From Leptospira idonii (lineage in GTDB: Bacteria > Spirochaetota > Leptospiria > Leptospirales > Leptospiraceae), in contig NZ_RQHW01000047.1 of the NCBI RefSeq assembly GCF_004770995.1, forward strand, positions 620,001 to 684,000: a DNA stretch of 64,000 nt, given 5' to 3'. Of the stretch, positions 48,011-58,149 are shown in pieces. Position 1 is the stretch's first letter; every line of letters starts with the position of its first letter. Below the pieces are notes generated by a model that saw nothing but the letters and a program-made list of their open reading frames with translations, was not told the origin of the DNA and did no database searches. Position numbers and translations under genes: made by a program.

Positions 48011-48943
48011 TTAAATCGACACACCGCCGGAAAAAACGAGTTCTAAAAATCCGAAATTCTGAGAGGCACGATTGGAGCCTCCCGTGGTAAGTATATTCGT
48101 CAAATCGATATATCCGCCCTTAGCACCTAACTCCAAGAAGTAGGTTCGGTTAAAGTCGTATCTTCCCGCCACATAACCGGACACTCCGTAACCGGAAAGA
48201 TGAAAGTTATTGTTCTGCCCCTTTCCCATCATCCTCACATCGCTTCTACACACTACCGCACCTGCACCGATAGAAGAAATCAAACTGAGCCCGCTTAGCC
48301 CGTCTTCCGCAGTCCAAAGAGGAGTGATGGTTCCGAAGTCTACGAACAAAAGGTTCAATCCGTCCGTATGTTCGAATTTAAGTATGTCAGGAGTGAGTTG
48401 TATCGTTTGTTCCCCTCCGTGATAACCTGCCATCTGCGCCACATGCTCAGGAAATAAATAGATGAAAGGAAGTGCTTCCATGGAAATCGCCAACTGATTT
48501 TTGGCCACAACGAGAGGATCGATATAACCGGCGTAATTGACTGACTGGCCCTGCGAGACCACATACTTCATATGATCTTGGCCGAAAGAAAGGAAAAAAC
48601 GATCCGAGAAAAAGTAGGTGAATTTGATGTTGTATTGAGGGATTTCGAACTTGGTAGGATCGAAATAAACGGAAGGATTGAATTTTTCAGGTTTGTCTTT
48701 GGCATCCACCGACTTCATCGTATAATGGTAACCAGGTCCCCGAAAATTGATATCGCTTTGGGTATAGGAAGAACGGTTATAACCCCATTGGATGTTCCAT
48801 CTTCCTTTCCGGTCGGAAATGGAAAGAGGAACCGGACTTTTTTCATCCTCCCCTAAAATGGGGAGAGAAAGTAAAAAACAAAAGAAAACAAAAGACCAAA
48901 ACTTAACATTTCCAGAAAGGGAAAGAAAGGAAAAAAATTTCAT
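48011..48943 (-). CDS. Predicted outer-membrane or periplasmic protein of unknown function
   Basis: A 310-residue protein with a signal peptide ending LLSLPILGED. The mature part has repeated strand-like segments with alternating aromatics (WNIQWGYNRSSYTQSDINFR, YNIKFTYFFSDRFFLSFGQ, YGVSGYVAGRYDFNRTYFLE), fitting a small beta-barrel outer-membrane protein. The final segment ends FSGGVSI, not a classical aromatic end. It stands alone and convergent with the GDPD gene, 7 bases away. No family recognised. Confidence 0.7.
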   Translation of the reverse strand: MKFFSFLSLSGNVKFWSFVFFCFLLSLPILGEDEKSPVPLSISDRKGRWNIQWGYNRSSYTQSDINFRGPGYHYTMKSVDAKDKPEKFNPSVYFDPTKFEIPQYNIKFTYFFSDRFFLSFGQDHMKYVVSQGQSVNYAGYIDPLVVAKNQLAISMEALPFIYLFPEHVAQMAGYHGGEQTIQLTPDILKFEHTDGLNLLFVDFGTITPLWTAEDGLSGLSLISSIGAGAVVCRSDVRMMGKGQNNNFHLSGYGVSGYVAGRYDFNRTYFLELGAKGGYIDLTNILTTGGSNRASQNFGFLELVFSGGVSI

Positions 48944-49045
48944 CTAAAAATTTACCCGCTTACTTCATCCATTCCCATAATTAAAGGGAAAGAGCATAGA
49001 TTAAATTTTTCCGAAGAGACGGTTTGTAAATTTTTTTCTGACACT

Positions 49046-49369
49046 TTAACGAACGTAAACCCAGATACGGTTTTTCCAAGGATCTAAATAGGAAAGGTAG
49101 GAAGAGGAATTTCCAGTTCCCTCTTCCCGCACAAGCCCCGATTTCGAAAAATCAGGGAGATCGTAAAACTCCATAGTGATGGTACCAGGAGAAACGGGAC
49201 AATTTTTTGTAGGTCTGGAAAAAACGATGCGAAGGGAATCGTTTGCCCAGAGTTCGGAGTGCCCCTCACTCAAAGTCCCCTCCTGCCAACCAAACAATTG
49301 TTTGTAAAATTCGGCGGCCTTTGCAGTATCTTCTCCTCCGTGTAAATTCACGGAATAAAACTTTTGCAT
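49046..49369 (-). CDS. VOC-superfamily (glyoxalase-like) protein
   Basis: A 107-residue protein from ATG 49369 (TTG 49375 would add two residues). It has the vicinal-oxygen-chelate fold in short form: KFYSVNLHGGEDTAKAAEFY, LFGWQEGTLSEGHSELW, LRIVFSRPT and SYLSYLDPWKNRIWVYVR. VOC proteins bind metal and act on small electrophiles or antibiotics, but single-domain members this short have varied roles. The metal ligands are not all evident. It is a lone gene facing away from the polytopic membrane protein at 49450. Confidence 0.85.
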   Translation of the reverse strand: MQKFYSVNLHGGEDTAKAAEFYKQLFGWQEGTLSEGHSELWANDSLRIVFSRPTKNCPVSPGTITMEFYDLPDFSKSGLVREEGTGNSSSYLSYLDPWKNRIWVYVR

Positions 49370-49449
49370 AAACAAAATTTAGAAAAACTCTTAAATTTGT
49401 ATAGAAATCTAATTTCGAAATCAGGAAATGAATCGGCAGCCTTCTTACG

Positions 49450-50877
49450 ATGCAGATTCGATTTTTACTTCTTCTAAATTTTTTATTGGGATTTTTTATT
49501 TCCTTTCTTGCGGCAGAAACCGTTTATTTCTCTTACGTCTATCATCCTGATAATCTTTATTTGCCTCTCTTTATCAGGGACTTAGGAAGTTCCGTTTCTC
49601 ATTGGCATCTGCCTCCTTCCTCTTATTTTTTCCCGGACGGTTTGTTTTTATTTTTATTAGAGCGTGTTTTTCCGTTTTTGTATCTTCCCAGCATCTACGG
49701 TTGTTTGGTCTTTTTTCTTTTACAAACGACTGTTTACTTATTCTATAAAAAGCATTTAGGAAAGAAAAAAGCGATTTTAGGTCTCAGCATTTTCGGATTT
49801 CTGTTTTTACTGGTTTCATCTCTTTTCTTTTTCGACGGAGAAAAGAAAAACCCAGTGGGAATTTTACTCACAAACGGACACCACATAACAGGATTTATCC
49901 TTTCCATTTTAGTTTTATTTTCACTTACCTCTTATCGCAGAAACTATTTTTTCACGTTTGTCGCATGCATCAGCTTAGGATTGTTTTATGGCTCCGACAG
50001 ATATCTGCTTTTGGTTTTGGTTCTACCTCTTTTATCTTCCTTGTTTCTTTTAAAAAAAAGAAACAAACTCTATTATTTTTTTCTTTGTATTACTGCCATC
50101 TTTTTAGGAGAAATTTTACAAATTCGGACAAAAGCTTATTTCCTTATCCCCGATTCTTTCGGAGATCTATCCGCAAGAATTCTATCTATTCCTGTATCCA
50201 AAATATTTTTTTTAGGAATTCATTATTATTACGATTTTTTGAAACTATTTATTTCCCAGACGGGGTATTACTTTCAGGCAATCCTCTTTCTTTTACTTCT
50301 TCTTTTTCGAAAAAAGAAGAACTTATACCTCCCTACGAAGGAAAAATCTTTTTTCCTATTTCTGACTCTCTATAGTGTTTGTTTTACGGGGCTGATCGGA
50401 AGATTTTTATACCAACATCCATTTCCCGTTCGTTATCTCACTCCTTCGATACTTTGTTTTTTCGCATTCGGAATTTATAACACTCTTTCTTTTACTTTTT
50501 TCAAAAGACTGGGAACATCCCTTTCCTCCTTTCTTTTTCTATCGATCACCTGCTTCTATTTAGTGTTTTTGTATTCCATGTTCTGGGATAAAGAACTGCC
50601 GAGAAACAAAGCATTGTTTTTAGCCAAAGAATGGGAAGGCAGAAGCCGGGGAAAAATTCTAATCACCGACTATTCCCACGAAAAACCTCTTAGGTTTTGG
50701 AGCGAAGGAAAACTCAAACCCCTTCCTGTGGATGCTCGCAAACGTCCTTATCTTTGGGTGACAGGAGCCTACTTACATCCTTTTTGGAATCCAGGGGAAG
50801 AACTCACCCGGCAAATCGATTCCTCACGGCAGGAATGGGTCGAATGGATTCCTAACTCCTTGACAAAGGACTTCTAG
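49450..50877 (+). CDS. Polytopic membrane protein, possibly a GT-C-type glycosyltransferase
   Basis: A 475-residue protein with about eleven hydrophobic helices. The N-terminal loop VYFSYVYHPDNLYLPLFIRD, followed by SYFFPDGLFLFLLER, resembles the acidic extracellular loop after the first helix in GT-C glycosyltransferases (dolichyl- or polyprenyl-phosphate sugar dependent), but I cannot confirm the catalytic acids. The C-terminus ends in a soluble tail with EGKLKPLPVDARKRPYLWVT. The gene lies 18 bases before leuA on the same strand. It might modify a surface glycan, but this is a weak inference; treat as unknown membrane protein. Confidence 0.65.
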   Translation: MQIRFLLLLNFLLGFFISFLAAETVYFSYVYHPDNLYLPLFIRDLGSSVSHWHLPPSSYFFPDGLFLFLLERVFPFLYLPSIYGCLVFFLLQTTVYLFYKKHLGKKKAILGLSIFGFLFLLVSSLFFFDGEKKNPVGILLTNGHHITGFILSILVLFSLTSYRRNYFFTFVACISLGLFYGSDRYLLLVLVLPLLSSLFLLKKRNKLYYFFLCITAIFLGEILQIRTKAYFLIPDSFGDLSARILSIPVSKIFFLGIHYYYDFLKLFISQTGYYFQAILFLLLLLFRKKKNLYLPTKEKSFFLFLTLYSVCFTGLIGRFLYQHPFPVRYLTPSILCFFAFGIYNTLSFTFFKRLGTSLSSFLFLSITCFYLVFLYSMFWDKELPRNKALFLAKEWEGRSRGKILITDYSHEKPLRFWSEGKLKPLPVDARKRPYLWVTGAYLHPFWNPGEELTRQIDSSRQEWVEWIPNSLTKDF

Positions 50878-50895
50878 GTAGTGATCTGGAAAGAG

Positions 50896-52398
50896 ATGGA
50901 AGATTACGTTCGCATATTTGATACCACCCTCCGAGACGGAGAACAATGCCCAGGCGCTGCCATGAGCGAAGACGAAAAAGTGGAAATCGCTCTCCATTTG
51001 GCAAAAATGAAGGTAGATATCATTGAAGCAGGTTTCCCTGTTTCTTCTCCCGTACAATTCAAAGCAGTAGAAAGAATCGCCAGAGAAGTGGAAGGCCCGA
51101 TCATCTGCGGGCTCGCCCGATCCCTCCGCCCCGATCTGGAAGCGGCCAGAGATGCATTGAAACCTGCCGCAAAAAAAAGAATTCATACTTTCATCGCATC
51201 TTCCCCCATTCATATGAAACACAAACTCGGCAAATCACCTAGCGAAGTTTTGGCGATGGCAAGAGAAGCGGTTCGAATGGCGAGAGGTTTTGTGGAAGAC
51301 GTAGAGTTTTCCCCGGAAGACGCCACTCGTTCCGAATGGGAATTTTTGAGAGAACTGGTAGAAGCTGTCATCGAAGAAGGCGCCACTACCATCAACATTC
51401 CGGATACCGTAGGTTATACGACTCCTCAAGAATACCTGGAACTGTTCCAATTTTTAAAAACCAAAGTGAAAGGTGCCGACAAAACCATCTTCAGTGCACA
51501 CTGTCACAATGACTTGGGTTTGGCGGTGGCGAACTCTTTGGCAACCGTTCTTGCAGGCGGAAGACAGATCGAATGTACCATCAATGGAATCGGAGAAAGA
51601 GCGGGAAACACCGCCATGGAAGAAGTGGTGATGGCACTTCGTACAAGAAAAGACAAATTCGGAGTTGAAACCAAAATCGATTCCACTTTGATCTCTAGAG
51701 CATCCTATCTGGTCAAAACAATCACCGGCATGGTAGTTCAACCTAACAAAGCAATTGTGGGAGCGAATGCATTCGCACACGAATCAGGAATCCACCAGGA
51801 TGGAGTGATTAAAAATAGACAAACTTACGAAATTATGACTCCGGAATCCGTGGGGCTCAAATCCAATCGAATGGTTCTAGGAAGACACTCAGGCCGCGCA
51901 GGGTTTAAAGATAGGATCATCCGCTTAGGTTTCGACCCGAAACCTGAGGAAGTGGACAATGCATACCAAAGATTTTTGGAGATCGCAGACAAAAAAAAGG
52001 AAGTCTTCGACGAAGACATTGCGGCTCTTTTTCAATCCGAAACGAGAAAGACCCAAGTGGAAGAAAAATACGAACTAGTTTCTTTCGAACAAACAACAGG
52101 TTCCGGAAAAACTCCCTCTTCCAGACTCACTCTCAAAGTGAACCAAGAAAAAAAGGAAGCCAATGCGGAAGGAGACGGACCGGTAGACAGTATCTTCAAA
52201 GCGATCGATAAAATCACCGGAATTTATCCGCTTTTATCCCGTTTGGTGATCTCCCCTGTTACGGAAGGAACAGATGCAATGGCAGAAGCTTCCGTTACCA
52301 TAGAATACGAAGAAAAAAGAGTCGTTGGAAAGGGAGATTCTACTGACATCATAGAAGCTTGTGCAAAGGCTTACATCAATGCACTGAACAGGCTATAA
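50896..52398 (+). CDS. leuA: 2-Isopropylmalate synthase
   Basis: LeuA condenses acetyl-CoA with 2-oxoisovalerate, the first step of leucine synthesis. ATG 50896 gives 500 residues; GTG 50881 would give 505. The catalytic barrel has VRIFDTTLRDGEQCPGAAMS (metal Asp and Arg), EAGFPVSSPVQF, FSPEDATRSE, HCHNDLGLAVANSLA (metal His) and GIGERAGNTAMEEVVMAL. The C-terminal LeuA dimer domain, seat of leucine feedback inhibition, is present (VISPVTEGTDAMAEASVTIE). CimA, the related citramalate synthase of Leptospira, shares the barrel, but the GERAGN context and length favour LeuA. hisC follows 1 base later. Confidence 0.93.
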   Translation: MEDYVRIFDTTLRDGEQCPGAAMSEDEKVEIALHLAKMKVDIIEAGFPVSSPVQFKAVERIAREVEGPIICGLARSLRPDLEAARDALKPAAKKRIHTFIASSPIHMKHKLGKSPSEVLAMAREAVRMARGFVEDVEFSPEDATRSEWEFLRELVEAVIEEGATTINIPDTVGYTTPQEYLELFQFLKTKVKGADKTIFSAHCHNDLGLAVANSLATVLAGGRQIECTINGIGERAGNTAMEEVVMALRTRKDKFGVETKIDSTLISRASYLVKTITGMVVQPNKAIVGANAFAHESGIHQDGVIKNRQTYEIMTPESVGLKSNRMVLGRHSGRAGFKDRIIRLGFDPKPEEVDNAYQRFLEIADKKKEVFDEDIAALFQSETRKTQVEEKYELVSFEQTTGSGKTPSSRLTLKVNQEKKEANAEGDGPVDSIFKAIDKITGIYPLLSRLVISPVTEGTDAMAEASVTIEYEEKRVVGKGDSTDIIEACAKAYINALNRL

Positions 52399-52399
52399 G

Positions 52400-53482
52400 A
52401 TGATAGATCCGCTGCAGCTCATACGAAAAGAAGTGATCGAATTCCAGCCCTATGTTCCGGGAGAACAACCAGGGTTAGGTGAATCCGTAATAAAACTCAA
52501 TACGAATGAAAATCCGTATCCTCCTTCTCCTAAAATAGAAGAGTCGATACGGGAAATTCTTTCCAAAGGAGTTCTGAGAAAGTATCCGAACTACCATTCT
52601 GCGGAACTTCAAAATTCGATTGCAAAAAGATACGGACTCAAACCGGACCAAATCCTGGTCACGAATGGTTCCGATGAGGCGCTTCGTCTTTTATTTTACG
52701 CACTTCTTTCTCCTAAAGACACTGTGGTCGCGCCGGATCCTACCTACTCCTTCTACCCGGTTTTATCCGAAGAAGTAATGTTAGGTGTGACCTATAAAAA
52801 GATCCCTCTCCTTTCCGACCTTCATTTCGATTTCGAGTCCCTAAAAAAAGAAAAAGGAAAACTACTTTGTTTTGCTCATCCGAACGCTCCTACGGGGATT
52901 CTGGAAGATAAAAACAAACTTCTCGATTTGATTCGAAATTTCGAAGGTGTGGTTTTGTCGGATGAAGCTTACATCGATTTTGCCAAACCGAATCAAAGTT
53001 TGATCACTGAAATTCAAAATCATCCCAATCTGATCGTATCCAGAACCTTTTCGAAATCTTATTCCTTGGCCGGTCTGCGGGTAGGTTTCATCGCAGGAGA
53101 AAGTAAACTTATCGATCTCATCCGAAAACTCAAAGATTCGTATAACGTGGGTATTTTGGATCAAAGGATCGCTTTGACTGCTTGGGAAGACGAAGACTAT
53201 TTTCAAAAATGTCTGGGTTTGGTTGTTTCCGAAAGAAAAAGGCTGACGGAGGAACTAGGAAAATTGGGTTTTTCCATCCCGGAAAGTTCGGCTAACTTTA
53301 TTTTTTGCAAACCGAAACAAGGAATTTCCCCGGAAGCAATCTATAAAACTTTGAAGGATAAAAACATTCTGGTTCGTTATTTTTCTACAGGAATCTCCAA
53401 AGATTATGTAAGAATTTCCATCGGAACCGAAGAAGAAAACAATTCCCTGCTTAAAGAATTAAAATCCATTTTACAGCCGTAA
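52400..53482 (+). CDS. hisC: Histidinol-phosphate aminotransferase
   Basis: HisC converts imidazole-acetol phosphate to histidinol phosphate with glutamate, using PLP. The 360 residues match the family (E. coli 356). Signatures are IKLNTNENPYPPSPKI, ILVTNGSDEALRLLFYALL (PLP phosphate region), NAPTGILEDKNKLLDLI, VVLSDEAYIDFA (Asp contacting the pyridine) and RTFSKSYSLAGLRVGF with the Schiff-base lysine, then YVRISIGTEEENNSLL. It is one base after leuA and is probably co-transcribed. Related enzymes such as CobD exist, but the full HisC signature set makes this assignment strong. Confidence 0.96.
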   Translation: MIDPLQLIRKEVIEFQPYVPGEQPGLGESVIKLNTNENPYPPSPKIEESIREILSKGVLRKYPNYHSAELQNSIAKRYGLKPDQILVTNGSDEALRLLFYALLSPKDTVVAPDPTYSFYPVLSEEVMLGVTYKKIPLLSDLHFDFESLKKEKGKLLCFAHPNAPTGILEDKNKLLDLIRNFEGVVLSDEAYIDFAKPNQSLITEIQNHPNLIVSRTFSKSYSLAGLRVGFIAGESKLIDLIRKLKDSYNVGILDQRIALTAWEDEDYFQKCLGLVVSERKRLTEELGKLGFSIPESSANFIFCKPKQGISPEAIYKTLKDKNILVRYFSTGISKDYVRISIGTEEENNSLLKELKSILQP

Positions 53483-53508
53483 AAAAAGGGCTCCCTTTTC
53501 AGGAGCCC
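53481..53508 (-). terminator. Intrinsic terminator after the hsp20 pair
   Basis: GGGCTCC (53488-53494) and GGAGCCC (53502-53508) form a perfect 7-bp GC-rich stem with a 7-base loop. Read on the minus strand it is followed by TTTTTTT at 53487-53481, a classic rho-independent terminator for the hsp20 genes. On the plus strand the run after the stem is ACTCTTCG, so it is weaker for hisC. The U-run touches the hisC stop codon at 53480-53482. Confidence 0.85.
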
Positions 53509-53540
53509 ACTCTTCGTTCTGGATAGATGTTTTTTTTCTC

Positions 53541-53933
53541 TTATTGAATGTCTATTTTCTTCTTCTTTGGTTCCAGTTTAGGGATCACAAGTTCCAAAAA
53601 TCCGTTTTTCACTACCGCCTTCACATTCTCTGAATCGATCGTTTTTCCGATTGTGAACTTTCTGAAGTAGTTTCCTTCTTTGAATTCTTGAAAGAGAGGT
53701 TTTCCCGTCTCCACAATTCCTTCCACAAACTTACCTTCGATGGTCAGTTGGTTCTTTTCGATGGTAACATCCACCGAAGAAGGATCTACGCCCGGCATCT
53801 CTACGAAAAAGAGAAGAGATTCCGCTGTCTCGTGAACGTCCACATTCGGTGAGTAAACTTTCACGGTTTCTTTCTTTTCGGATGTAGGAACTCCTACACT
53901 TAATTCTTGTTTTGTTTCTGTTGCTGCTACCAT
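53541..53933 (-). CDS. Hsp20/alpha-crystallin small heat shock protein (second of pair)
   Basis: A 130-residue small heat shock protein: ATP-independent holdase that keeps unfolding proteins soluble. The alpha-crystallin domain spans about residues 25-120 (VYSPNVDVHETAESLLFFVE, MPGVDPSSVDVTIEKNQLTI, FRKFTIGKTIDSENVKAVVK). The conserved A/GxL motif appears as NGFLELVIPKLEPKKKKIDI. It follows its partner at 53946 by 12 bases on the same strand and is likely controlled by the CIRCE-like sites upstream of that gene. Confidence 0.95.
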   Translation of the reverse strand: MVAATETKQELSVGVPTSEKKETVKVYSPNVDVHETAESLLFFVEMPGVDPSSVDVTIEKNQLTIEGKFVEGIVETGKPLFQEFKEGNYFRKFTIGKTIDSENVKAVVKNGFLELVIPKLEPKKKKIDIQ

Positions 53934-53945
53934 GTTTTACTCCTA

Positions 53946-54398
53946 TTATGCTCCTCTTGTGATTGTGACTTTTTTAGGTTTGTCTTCTTCTCTTCTAGGA
54001 AGATGAATGTTTAAAACTCCGTTTGTATATTTAGCGACCACCAAATCCTGATTCACTCGGAATGGAAGTTCTACAGTGCGGTGGAATTCTCCCGAAAAGA
54101 TCTCTCTTCTCAGAACTTCCGTTCCTTCCGCTAAATCCTCCGCTTTTTTTCTACCTTGGATGGTCAGATGATTGTCCTTTACGGAGATTTCAATTTGATC
54201 CGCTTCCAGACCAGGCACCAAAGCTGCTACAAGCGCTTCATCCTCCTTGGTGTAAACGTTTACAGGAGGGAAACTGCGGGCGGAATTTCCGAACTGGGAG
54301 TCCAAGATGGATTTTGTGATCTCATCGTTCAAACGGTCAAAGTCTCTCCAGAAGCTGTTGTTTCTAGTAGGGTTGTCTAGGATTCGAAAAAGCATCAT
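53946..54398 (-). CDS. Hsp20/alpha-crystallin small heat shock protein (first of pair)
   Basis: A 150-residue small heat shock protein. The alpha-crystallin domain runs from about residue 45: VNVYTKEDEALVAALVPGLE, IEISVKDNHLTIQGRKKAED, FHRTVELPFRVNQDLVVAKY and NGVLNIHLPRREEDKPKKVT with the NGVL core motif. Two ATGs (54398 and 54395) follow AGGAG at 54403-54407; the second has better spacing (7 bases versus 4). Tandem CIRCE-like sites lie immediately upstream, so HrcA repression with heat induction is the likely control. The pair usually assembles into large oligomers, possibly mixed. Confidence 0.95.
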   Translation of the reverse strand: MMLFRILDNPTRNNSFWRDFDRLNDEITKSILDSQFGNSARSFPPVNVYTKEDEALVAALVPGLEADQIEISVKDNHLTIQGRKKAEDLAEGTEVLRREIFSGEFHRTVELPFRVNQDLVVAKYTNGVLNIHLPRREEDKPKKVTITRGA

Positions 54399-54407
54399 GA
54401 TTCTCCT

Positions 54408-54434
54408 TTAGCACTCTCTCATTTTTAGTGCCAA
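54408..54434. promoter_or_regulatory. CIRCE-like operator 1 (HrcA) upstream of hsp20
   Basis: TTAGCACTC (54408-54416), nine bases, then TAGTGCCAA (54426-54434). The consensus is TTAGCACTC-N9-GAGTGCTAA; the left half is exact, the right half matches 7 of 9. It directly abuts the Shine-Dalgarno AGGAG of the first hsp20 gene, as CIRCE usually does in groE and dnaK leaders. Confidence 0.85.
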
Positions 54435-54439
54435 CTAAA

Positions 54440-54466
54440 TCAGCACTCTACATGATAGACTGCCAA
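54440..54466. promoter_or_regulatory. CIRCE-like operator 2 (HrcA) upstream of hsp20
   Basis: TCAGCACTC (54440-54448), nine bases, then GACTGCCAA (54458-54466). Matches to the CIRCE consensus are 8 of 9 and 7 of 9 with the exact N9 spacing. The two operators start 32 bases apart, close to three helical turns, so two HrcA dimers would bind on one face of the DNA. This second site is weaker but spaced too exactly to dismiss. Confidence 0.7.
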
Positions 54467-54546
54467 TAAGCAAGAAAAAAATGATTTTTTCTCCCGAATT
54501 TTAAATTTTTTGCCAAACCAGAACCACCCCGAAAGATGCTAAAAAC

Positions 54547-55005
54547 ATGGAAATCACCTCTAAACTTGAGTCTTTGGGGCTAGTTTTGCCTCCCATTCCC
54601 AAGGCAGTGGCTTTGTACCAGCCCTCCCTCCGCACGGGAAACCTAATCCTTACCTCGGGACAACTCCCCTCCGTAGCAGGAGTGATTGAAGTCAAAGGAA
54701 AGTTAGGCGATAATGTAAGCCTGGAAACGGCTCAGAAAGAAGCACAGAAAGCTGTCTTAAATGCACTAGCCACGCTTCTGCTCCATATTGATTCCTTGGA
54801 TAGAATCAAACAAATCGTAAAGTTGGGAGTGTTCGTAGCTTCCACACCAAACTTCACAGAACAACACTTAGTTGCTAACGGTGCTTCAGAAACCATCGGA
54901 AACATTTTCGGAGAAAAAGGAAAACATGCTCGGTTTGCCATAGGAGTTTCCTCTCTTCCCTTGGATGCCTGTGTAGAGTTGGAATTGACCGTAGAGGTCG
55001 AATGA
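54547..55005 (+). CDS. RidA/YjgF-family protein (imine/enamine deaminase fold)
   Basis: A 152-residue protein of the RidA superfamily, members of which hydrolyse reactive 2-aminoacrylate-type imines. The typical segments are LVLPPIPKAVALYQPSLRTG, LILTSGQLPS, KEAQKAVLNALATLLLHIDS and VGVFVASTPNFTEQHLVANG with the C-terminal LPLDACVELELTVEVE. The catalytic Arg that marks true RidA (in the RCTVEV ending region) appears replaced by leucine in VELELTVEVE, so it belongs to a COG0251 group of uncertain activity. It overlaps the next gene's start by 4 bases. Confidence 0.9.
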   Translation: MEITSKLESLGLVLPPIPKAVALYQPSLRTGNLILTSGQLPSVAGVIEVKGKLGDNVSLETAQKEAQKAVLNALATLLLHIDSLDRIKQIVKLGVFVASTPNFTEQHLVANGASETIGNIFGEKGKHARFAIGVSSLPLDACVELELTVEVE

Positions 55006-55538
55006 TCACATCCATTCTCAACGGTTTCACCGAATTCTTTCGGTTTACGATTCTATCCATTCCTTTGATTGTTTTAGGATGGTTTCATATTTCCAAAACG
55101 GGTTTGTTGTATCTGTATCAGTTTTGGAACAAAAAGATCGTTCTTGATAAAATCTTCTTTCTGCTTTTGTTTTTCCAATTGGTTTTAAGTGCTCTTCCTT
55201 GGTTTCGTTATGAAGTTCAGTTTTTCGATTCTCCGGAATCGGTGAACATCGGGCCAAAATGGAATTTCTTTTTCATTCTAGTGAGTCTTTTTAATTTTTT
55301 CTTTTTGGGATTTTGGAAAAGTTCATGGGTGAGAATTTGGTTCTTTTCCACTCAAATCCTTCTTATCATCATCATGATCTGGGGCTATCTGGAACCGAAT
55401 CGTTATTATTACGACCTGGTCAATAAAAACGAAATCCAATACAACCACGTATTTTACGTGTTTTGTGGAGTTTCTCTTGTTTGTTTCGGGATCGGCTTTC
55501 TCACCTTCCAAAAGGAAGATGAGGTATTCCAAGGTTGA
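55002..55538 (+). CDS. Hypothetical membrane protein
   Basis: A 178-residue protein with four or five hydrophobic helices (FTILSIPLIVLGWFHISKTG, FFLLLFFQLVLSALPWFRY, FFFILVSLFNFFFLGFWKS, ILLIIIMIWGYLEPNRYYY and FYVFCGVSLVCFGIGFLTF). No family recognised. Its start overlaps the RidA gene stop by 4 bases, and it ends 14 bases before the convergent clpA gene. Confidence 0.75.
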   Translation: MITSILNGFTEFFRFTILSIPLIVLGWFHISKTGLLYLYQFWNKKIVLDKIFFLLLFFQLVLSALPWFRYEVQFFDSPESVNIGPKWNFFFILVSLFNFFFLGFWKSSWVRIWFFSTQILLIIIMIWGYLEPNRYYYDLVNKNEIQYNHVFYVFCGVSLVCFGIGFLTFQKEDEVFQG

Positions 55539-55552
55539 TCATTTAATAAAAA

Positions 55553-57807
<2,255 letters not shown>

Positions 57808-57811
<4 letters not shown>

Positions 57812-58149
57812 ATATCCCCCTCCTCTTCTTTCGCTAACTGACACTGCAAAGGATGTCCTGCTTCTTCCGCCAAACGATGCACTTCTTCCACTTTGGTTCT
57901 GGCAATGTCCAAAGGATATACTCCACAGACGGCAGAACCTGTGGTATGTGCCGTCCACATAATTTGACGAGATTCTCCAACGGATTTCCGAAAGACATTG
58001 GCAAGAACCCAAACCACGAACTCCTGAGGAGTGAAATCATCGTTGAGTAAAATGACTTTGTATCTTCCCGGTTTTTTAGGGCGGATCTTTTCCTTCTCAA
58101 GAAGAAGTAGATCTTCTTCCGTTTGGGTTAATTTTTTATTTCCAGCCAT
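57808..58149 (-). CDS. clpS: ClpS adaptor for N-end-rule degradation
   Basis: ClpS binds proteins with destabilising N-terminal residues and hands them to ClpA. The 113 residues match the family: YKVILLNDDFTPQEFVVWVL (the ND/TP region lining the peptide pocket), VFRKSVGESRQIMWTAHTTG, GVYPLDIARTKVEEVH and HPLQCQLAKEE at the C-terminus. The stop overlaps the clpA start in ATGA, so the two are translated together. A putative acyltransferase gene precedes it without a gap. Confidence 0.97.

Noticed and set aside
57812..58012. Longer N-terminus for clpA
   Set aside because: It would run through clpS in another frame; ATG 57811 follows GGAGGGG and starts at the ClpA N-domain.
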